A stretch of DNA of 64,000 bases. Origin: Elusimicrobium sp. (GTDB taxonomy: Bacteria > Elusimicrobiota > Elusimicrobia > Elusimicrobiales > Elusimicrobiaceae). Below, piece by piece: positions 59,209 through 64,000 of the stretch; the first letter of the stretch is position 1, and every line of letters starts with the position of its first letter. Location of the stretch: the NCBI GenBank assembly GCA_015062115.1, contig SUVG01000002.1, positions 175,140 to 239,139 of the forward strand. Direction: 5' to 3'. Under the pieces are notes generated by a model. The model was not told the origin of the DNA and did no database searches. It saw only the letters and a list, made by a program, of their open reading frames with translations. A program made the translations under genes and the position numbers.

Positions 59209-61919
59209 TAGGCCAAATCCTCTAACGAAGCCGTTACCTGGGCCAAGGCCACTTGGGCGGCGGCCAGCTCGTCTTTGGTTTTTTGGATTTGTTCTTGCGG
59301 AGCGTGCTTGATAAAGTTTTCCTGGGCTAAGCGCGCCGTGCGGGAAGCAATGTTGGCTTTGGCAATAGCCAAATCTTTTTCCAGGCGTTTTCTTTCTTTA
59401 TCAAAATCAATAAGCCCCGTAAGCGGTACATAAATAGCCGTGTTTTCAAAAACAGCCGTGGCCGTTTGTTTGGGTTTCTCTTGATTGACACCGATGGTCA
59501 GGTTTTCGATTTTGGCCATCAGTTTAATGTAGTTTTCGTATTCGGTTACAATAGCCAGTTCGTCTTGCGTTTTGGCACTTAACACCACGGAGATTTTCAG
59601 CCCCGGGGGCACATTAAACTGGGAGCGAATGGTGCGGATTTCGCGCGTAACGCCCTGTACCACGGCCATTTTGCGCAAGGCATCTTTATCCGTTTGCGCT
59701 TCGTTATAAACGGGGTAAGATTGGTTGAGCAAGAATTCTTCCGTTTCGCCTACATAGGGGCGCAAAGAAGCGGCGATTTCTTCCGTTACAAACGGGATAA
59801 GCGGGTGAAGGGCTTTTAAGGTGCCGTACAAAATGTTTACGCACAAGGCCATAACTTGCTCTTTTTCTTTCGTTTGGAAGCGTTGTTTGGCCAGTTCAAT
59901 ATACCAGTCGCAGAAGTCACCCCACAGGAAGTGATAAAGCGCATTGGCAGTTTGGGCCAAGTTATATTTTTCAATTCCTTCGCGGGCCGTTTTGATGGCG
60001 TTATTGTAACGGTCTAAAATCCACTTATCGGCCAATTCCGTTACTTGAGTCGGCATAGAAAGCGGGCCGTTGATGCCTTCCATATTCATCAAAATAAAGC
60101 GGGAGGCGTTGTAGAGTTTGTTGCAGAAATTACGCGCTCCGGTGATGCTTTCTTCGGCGTACGGGATATCTTTGCTGGGAACGGCTTGCATAAGGAGCGA
60201 AAAACGCACCGCATCCGTCCCGTATTTGGCGGTCATATCCAACGGGTCAATTACATTTCCTTTGGATTTGGACATTTTCTGTCCGCTCTTATCGCGTATG
60301 ATGCCGTTTAAGTAAACATCTTTGAAGGGAAGTTTACCCGTAAAATCTAACCCGGTCACGACCATGCGGGCAACCCACAGATACAAAATTTCATATCCGG
60401 TTACCATGACATTAGTGGGATAGAAGTGTTCCAATTCGGGGGTTTTTTCCGGCCAGCCGAAAACGGAAATCGGCCACAGCGCGGAAGAGAACCAAGTATC
60501 CAAGACATCGGGGTCTTGCACAAAATCGTTCCCGCCGCAAATGGGGCATTTTTCCGGTTTACCGTAGGAAACCACGGGTTTGGCACCGTCTTCAAACGAA
60601 ACTTTGGTCAGTTGTTCGTTGCCTTGTTGGTCAACGGCAAAAGTGAGGCCTTTTTCGCTGCAGTGGCGGCAGTACCATACGGGGATTCTGTGTCCCCACC
60701 AAATTTGACGGGAAATGCACCAGTCTTGGATATTTTTTAACCAGTTTAAGAAGGGATTTTTCCAGTTGGCGGGGTGAAACTGAAGTTCGCCCGTTTCGGC
60801 GGCTTTGATAGCCGGAGCGGCCAATTCTTCCATTTTTACGAACCATTGTTCGCTCATAAACGGCTCAATGGTGCTGTGGCAGCGGTAGCAGGTGGAAACA
60901 TTATTGGTGTATTTTTCTTCTTTTACAAGAAGACCCGCCGCTTCCAAATCTTTTACGGTTTCTTTGCGGCAAAGTTCGCGATCCATGCCCAAGTATTTTT
61001 CGGGGCAGTTAACCATCTTACCTTTATCGTTAATCACGCTGAGAATAGGCAAGTTGTGGCGTTGGCCTACTTCGTAGTCGGTAGCATCGTGTGCCGGGGT
61101 GATTTTTAGGGCACCTGTACCAAATTCCAATTCTACGGCTTCATCGGCAATAATCGGGATAGCGCGGTTGGCCAAGGGGATAATTACTTTTTTGCCTACC
61201 ATATCTTTATAGCGTTCGTCTTTCGGGTTAACGGCGATGGCGGCGTCTGCATAAATAGTTTCGGGACGGGTGGTGGCGATGACGATGCCTTCGCTACCGT
61301 CTTCTCCCTTATATTGCAAGTGCCAGAGTTTCCCGTTTTGTTGTTCGTGTTCTACTTCAATGTCGGAAAGTGCAGTGGAGCAGCGCACACACCAGTTAAT
61401 AAGGCGTTTTCCGCGGTAAATGTATTTTTTCTCCCACCATTGGCGGAAGCATTCATAGACGGCTTGGGCGCGTTTTTCGTCCATGGTAAAACGAATATCG
61501 GAAAGATCTAACGCCCAACCCATTTTGCGGAATTGGTTGAAGATAGCATTTCCGCATTCGTTGTACCAGTCCCAGACAACTTCCAAAAATTTTTCGCGGC
61601 CCAAATCGTGGCGAGATTTATGTTCTTCTTTAGAAAGTTTCTTTTCAATTACGTTCTGCGTAGCAATACCGCCGTGGTCGGTTCCCGGTACCCAATAGGC
61701 ATCTTCCCCAAACATGCGGTGTGCGCGAATCAGCACATCTTGTAAGGTGTTGGTGGAGGCGTGCCCCATATGCAGGGCACCCGTGATGTTGGGCGGGGGG
61801 ATAACAATAACAAAAGGTTTTTTGGTTTTATCGTTTTTGGCGGCAAACAGTTTTGCGTTTTGCCATTTTTCGGCTAATTTTTGTTCTACTTCTTGCGGTT
61901 CGTACGCTTTGGGTAACAT
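59208..61919 (-). CDS. valS: Valyl-tRNA synthetase
   Basis: A 903-residue class Ia synthetase. The HIGH motif appears as PPPNITGALHMGHAS near residue 41, followed by GTDHGGIATQ. An inserted editing domain and zinc-type Cys pairs (CRHC, CPIC) follow. KMSKSKGN is near residue 550, then the anticodon-binding domain and a C-terminal coiled-coil arm rich in Glu and Lys. An agagga Shine-Dalgarno is present. Length and order are normal. Confidence 0.96.
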   Translation of the reverse strand: MLPKAYEPQEVEQKLAEKWQNAKLFAAKNDKTKKPFVIVIPPPNITGALHMGHASTNTLQDVLIRAHRMFGEDAYWVPGTDHGGIATQNVIEKKLSKEEHKSRHDLGREKFLEVVWDWYNECGNAIFNQFRKMGWALDLSDIRFTMDEKRAQAVYECFRQWWEKKYIYRGKRLINWCVRCSTALSDIEVEHEQQNGKLWHLQYKGEDGSEGIVIATTRPETIYADAAIAVNPKDERYKDMVGKKVIIPLANRAIPIIADEAVELEFGTGALKITPAHDATDYEVGQRHNLPILSVINDKGKMVNCPEKYLGMDRELCRKETVKDLEAAGLLVKEEKYTNNVSTCYRCHSTIEPFMSEQWFVKMEELAAPAIKAAETGELQFHPANWKNPFLNWLKNIQDWCISRQIWWGHRIPVWYCRHCSEKGLTFAVDQQGNEQLTKVSFEDGAKPVVSYGKPEKCPICGGNDFVQDPDVLDTWFSSALWPISVFGWPEKTPELEHFYPTNVMVTGYEILYLWVARMVVTGLDFTGKLPFKDVYLNGIIRDKSGQKMSKSKGNVIDPLDMTAKYGTDAVRFSLLMQAVPSKDIPYAEESITGARNFCNKLYNASRFILMNMEGINGPLSMPTQVTELADKWILDRYNNAIKTAREGIEKYNLAQTANALYHFLWGDFCDWYIELAKQRFQTKEKEQVMALCVNILYGTLKALHPLIPFVTEEIAASLRPYVGETEEFLLNQSYPVYNEAQTDKDALRKMAVVQGVTREIRTIRSQFNVPPGLKISVVLSAKTQDELAIVTEYENYIKLMAKIENLTIGVNQEKPKQTATAVFENTAIYVPLTGLIDFDKERKRLEKDLAIAKANIASRTARLAQENFIKHAPQEQIQKTKDELAAAQVALAQVTASLEDLA

Positions 61920-62022
61920 GGTAAGTCCTCTTTTTACATAATTTCTTCGCGTAATGTGACTTTACGCGCTTACCATTATTTTACCAATTTAGAACCTTGC
62001 GCGCGCGAAGAATATATCAATT

Positions 62023-62031
62023 TGATAAAAT
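62023..62031 (+). promoter_or_regulatory. Extended -10 promoter of the P-loop gene, leaderless
   Basis: TG-A-TAAAAT with hexamer 62026-62031 and exactly 6 nt to the ATG at 62038; no Shine-Dalgarno. Confidence 0.6.
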
Positions 62032-62037
62032 AAATCT

Positions 62038-62586
62038 ATGAACAAAACTCTTTTTCATTTAATCGGTTATCCCGCAGTGGGGAAATATACGGTAGCCCAA
62101 GTACTTAAAAAAGATGTAAACGGACTGCTGATTGATAATCATTTAATCAACAATGTGTTTTTCAGTGTGACGGATTTGAACGGAACCCTTCCGCCGCAAG
62201 TGTTTTCGTACTTAACGAAAACATACGATTTGTTGTTTGAGTATTTGGTGTCTATTTCGCCCAGCCGCCCGCTGATTATGACCAACTGCCTTTCCGATAG
62301 CGAAAATGATTTGTCGTTTGTGGAAAAAACGCGCCGCTTTTGCCAGGCGGCAGGATACCGCTATTTGCCGGTAAAACTGTTACTTAGCCAAGAGGAAAAT
62401 TTAAGACGCCTTCCTTTGCCGGATCGCAAAGCCAAAATGAAACTGACGGACGAAACTTTATTCAAATCGTTTTGCGAATCTTTCCCCTTAATTACCCAAC
62501 TGCCCGAAGGGAAAAACTTGGACATTACGGGTCTGTCCGCCGAGGAGACTTCCGCTGCTCTTCAAAAGTTGGCCCGGGAAAACTAA
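62038..62586 (+). CDS. Small P-loop NTPase/kinase-like protein
   Basis: A 182-residue protein with an N-terminal Walker-A-like GYPAVGKYTVAQVL, resembling the GPPAVGKxTVA loop of AAA_33/zeta-toxin-like small kinases. A substrate-side LLIDNHLINN follows, and a LIMTNCLSD strand fits a Walker B position. A lid-like RRLPLPDRKAKMK segment lies near residue 125. The substrate is unknown; neither toxin nor antitoxin partner is seen. It is the first gene after the divergent valS. Confidence 0.72.
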   Translation: MNKTLFHLIGYPAVGKYTVAQVLKKDVNGLLIDNHLINNVFFSVTDLNGTLPPQVFSYLTKTYDLLFEYLVSISPSRPLIMTNCLSDSENDLSFVEKTRRFCQAAGYRYLPVKLLLSQEENLRRLPLPDRKAKMKLTDETLFKSFCESFPLITQLPEGKNLDITGLSAEETSAALQKLAREN

Positions 62587-62634
62587 CCCGTTTTTTGCCT
62601 TGGAAACCGATTGGTAAAAAGAAACAATATAAGT

Positions 62635-62898
62635 ATGAAACGCGACATAATAGAAACGGAAGAAATCATAGAGCCCGAAATTTTAGATGAAAACGGCCGC
62701 CCGATAGAAACGGACGACCGTGTGAAAGATTCTGCCCGTCCCAAAGGGGATACGGGGGGGCTTATCGGCGGGTTTTTTGTGCTCGCGTTTGGTTTTATCA
62801 TGACACTGCTTGTAGCCGTATTTAGCATTTTAGTGGTGCTTCCGTTAATGCTTATCGGGCGGTTGTTGGGCATACAGGTGCGCACTTTTCGCCGCTAG
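62635..62898 (+). CDS. Small membrane protein of unknown function
   Basis: An 87-residue protein. The first 45 residues are acidic and hydrophilic; residues about 48-80 form one long or two short hydrophobic segments; the tail is basic (VRTFRR), so the C-terminus probably stays inside. No family is recognised. ATG 62635 was chosen over an upstream TTG. No Shine-Dalgarno is seen. It ends 2 bp before the converging barrel gene. Confidence 0.6.
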   Translation: MKRDIIETEEIIEPEILDENGRPIETDDRVKDSARPKGDTGGLIGGFFVLAFGFIMTLLVAVFSILVVLPLMLIGRLLGIQVRTFRR

Positions 62899-62900
62899 TT

Positions 62901-63650
62901 TTACAGATACAAAATTTTATAACCGAGCATAATTTCCCAATCTTGGGAGTATTTATTCCCCGCCAAGTGCCAGCCGCCGCGTAAATAAATAGAAGATCCC
63001 ACATTTACCATCGTGCCGATTTCAAATTCTCCAATCAGTTCCGCATCACCGGGGTTTTCGTAATCTACCGTGTAGCGGGGGTCAAATTCAAACCACCATT
63101 TGCTATCCGACATATACCCAAAAATCATGCGGTAGCGGCTTTCGTGGATATCGTCACGGGCGGAGGCTCCCGCAAAGGAAAAAATGTGGCGGTATTCGGC
63201 CTCTATAAAAAAGTTGGGATTCAGTTTCCATACCAAAAATACTTCCGGTTCAATATAAGCCTTTCCGTCACCGAGTTCATGGTGGGTGGCCGTGGGGAGT
63301 GTAAGTTCCGCCCCTAAGCCGTAGGAGAAAACTTTGGAGGGGGAATAGTCGGTATAAAAGCCGGACACCATAATATCGCCCAGGCCTTTTTCGCTCACTT
63401 CGCCTTCCCCGTAGCGAGTAAACGGGATTTCTGCCCCTAATTTCCAATGTTGGTTGATTTTGAAGGAAGGTTTTATTTCTACGGTGGCAACCGTTTTGTT
63501 TTTACTGTCATCTTTGGCTTTGTAGCGGGGTTTAATTTCCAAAGAGGTTACGTTTTCGGTGGGAATTACGCCGTGGATATCTTGCAATTGGGCACAGGCA
63601 GGTAACGAAAATAAAAAGAATAGGAAAGTAATAAAAAATTTGTTTTGCAT
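62901..63650 (-). CDS. Outer-membrane beta-barrel protein (phenol_MetA_deg-like)
   Basis: A 249-residue exported protein. Signal peptide at 1-20 with cleavage after ACA. Strand pattern and phrases such as KLGAEIPFTRYGEGEVSEKG, GLGDIMVSG, AELTLPTA and FFIEAEYRHIF resemble the family annotated as putative MetA-pathway phenol degradation transporters, a barrel fold whose name says little about function. An aaggag Shine-Dalgarno is present. It is the last protein gene in the window. Confidence 0.7.
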   Translation of the reverse strand: MQNKFFITFLFFLFSLPACAQLQDIHGVIPTENVTSLEIKPRYKAKDDSKNKTVATVEIKPSFKINQHWKLGAEIPFTRYGEGEVSEKGLGDIMVSGFYTDYSPSKVFSYGLGAELTLPTATHHELGDGKAYIEPEVFLVWKLNPNFFIEAEYRHIFSFAGASARDDIHESRYRMIFGYMSDSKWWFEFDPRYTVDYENPGDAELIGEFEIGTMVNVGSSIYLRGGWHLAGNKYSQDWEIMLGYKILYL

Positions 63651-63757
63651 GGAAACTCCTTAAATAATACGGGAAAATATTGTATCAAAAACTTTCTTTC
63701 AAAACAAAAATAATTTGCTATAATAAATAAGTAGTCATTAGAATACACCCCGTTTTT

Positions 63758-63844
63758 GGAGAGGTGGCCGAGTGGTTGAAGGCGCAGTCCTGGAAAGACT
63801 GTATACGGGAAACCGTATCGAGAGTTCGAATCTCTCCCTCTCCG
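63758..63844 (+). tRNA. tRNA-Ser (anticodon GGA)
   Basis: An 87-nt class II tRNA. Acceptor GGAGAGG/CCTCTCC with discriminator G, D-arm TGGCCGAGTGGTTGAAGGC, anticodon arm AGTCCTGGAAAGACT giving GGA, long variable arm TACGGGAAACCGTA and T-arm GAGAGTTCGAATCTCTC. CCA is not encoded. Confidence 0.96.
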
Positions 63845-63854
63845 TATGAATTTA

Positions 63855-63883
63855 TAAAACCCTGCGAAAGCGGGGTTTTTTAT
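63855..63883 (+). terminator. Terminator after tRNA-Ser
   Basis: Stem ccctgc/gcgggg closed by a GAAA tetraloop (63860-63875) and followed by TTTTTT. Confidence 0.8.
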
Positions 63884-63902
63884 TCATAAAGAGAGAGATG
63901 GA

Positions 63903-63926
63903 GCGGCATAAACTGCTTTATGCCGC
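63903..63926. repeat. Perfect 10-bp inverted repeat near the right edge
   Basis: GCGGCATAAA and its exact complement, separated by CTGC. No T-run follows. The last 115 bases hold no gene I can support; one minus-strand frame is open from the edge for about 39 codons but resembles nothing I know. Confidence 0.5.
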
Positions 63927-64000
63927 GTAGAGATTCGAAGCCCGGAGCGATGTTTTTGTTTGAGCATATAGACTTTTTATGGTGCGAAAGGCAAAAACCG

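Noticed and set aside
63820..63945. Possible attachment-site duplicate of the tRNA-Ser T-arm
   Set aside because: The shared TTCGAATCTCT copy at about 63930 is inverted, whereas integration duplicates the tRNA 3' end as a direct repeat.

Overview
The window reads as a gene-dense chromosome segment of a Gram-negative bacterium, most likely a gut-type Elusimicrobiota (Elusimicrobium-like). Type IV pilin genes with the [14 protein letters not shown] leader, LPS-export permeases, PE synthesis genes, several outer-membrane beta-barrels and mid-range GC all fit; the placement is inference, since no rRNA is present. About 60 protein genes, two tRNAs (Leu-UAA, Ser-GGA), tmRNA and about ten intrinsic terminators are supported. 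There is no CRISPR array, IS element or prophage.

Layout. 1-5.3 kb: a class A PBP cut by the left edge, a soluble histidine kinase/NarL-type regulator pair, rsmD and a small Fe-S nuclease. 5.4-16 kb: uppP and sixA on minus; then addB, addA, ybaB, a CoA-binding protein, an aldo/keto reductase and a spore-photoproduct-lyase-like radical SAM protein on plus. 16.0-17.0 kb: an AT-richer patch with a strongly structured non-coding RNA candidate and a small outer-membrane protein. 17-24.7 kb: prepilin peptidase, pseudopilin, M20 peptidase, Nif3 protein, amidase, pilin, rlmB and pfkA. 24.7-29 kb: an IspH-UbiA-like fusion, then a murI operon. 29-34.4 kb: a membrane Ser/Thr kinase with an exported TPR region, a second pilin, nucleoside phosphorylase, corA, pssA and psd. 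34.4-36.2 kb: tRNA-Leu, an orphan SUKH protein, a NYN protein and tmRNA. 36.2-46.5 kb: a phosphohexomutase, a CheY-like protein, an lptF/lptG pair, a 1788-residue SprA-like outer-membrane protein and comF. 46.5-52.8 kb: cyuA-like desulfidase, radC, lpd, trmJ, buk and ptb. 52.8-64 kb: M23 peptidase, tandem P-loop paralogues, SEC-C protein, rdgB, two exported PepT-like peptidases, valS, small genes, a barrel protein and tRNA-Ser.

How the genes fit together: envelope biogenesis dominates (PBP1A, UppP, MurI, amidase, M23 peptidase, LptF/G, PssA/Psd, pilin machinery, barrels). Exported peptidases plus Lpd-Buk-Ptb suggest peptide or amino-acid fermentation with substrate-level ATP formation.

Most notable are the SprA-like protein (hallmark of type IX secretion, normally a Bacteroidota/Chlorobiota/Fibrobacterota trait), the IspH-UbiA fusion, the pseudoknotted RNA at 16.05-16.32 kb, and a recurring promoter geometry that places the predicted transcription start on or next to the ATG of nine genes (leaderless mRNAs), including one symmetric -10 element shared by two divergent genes.
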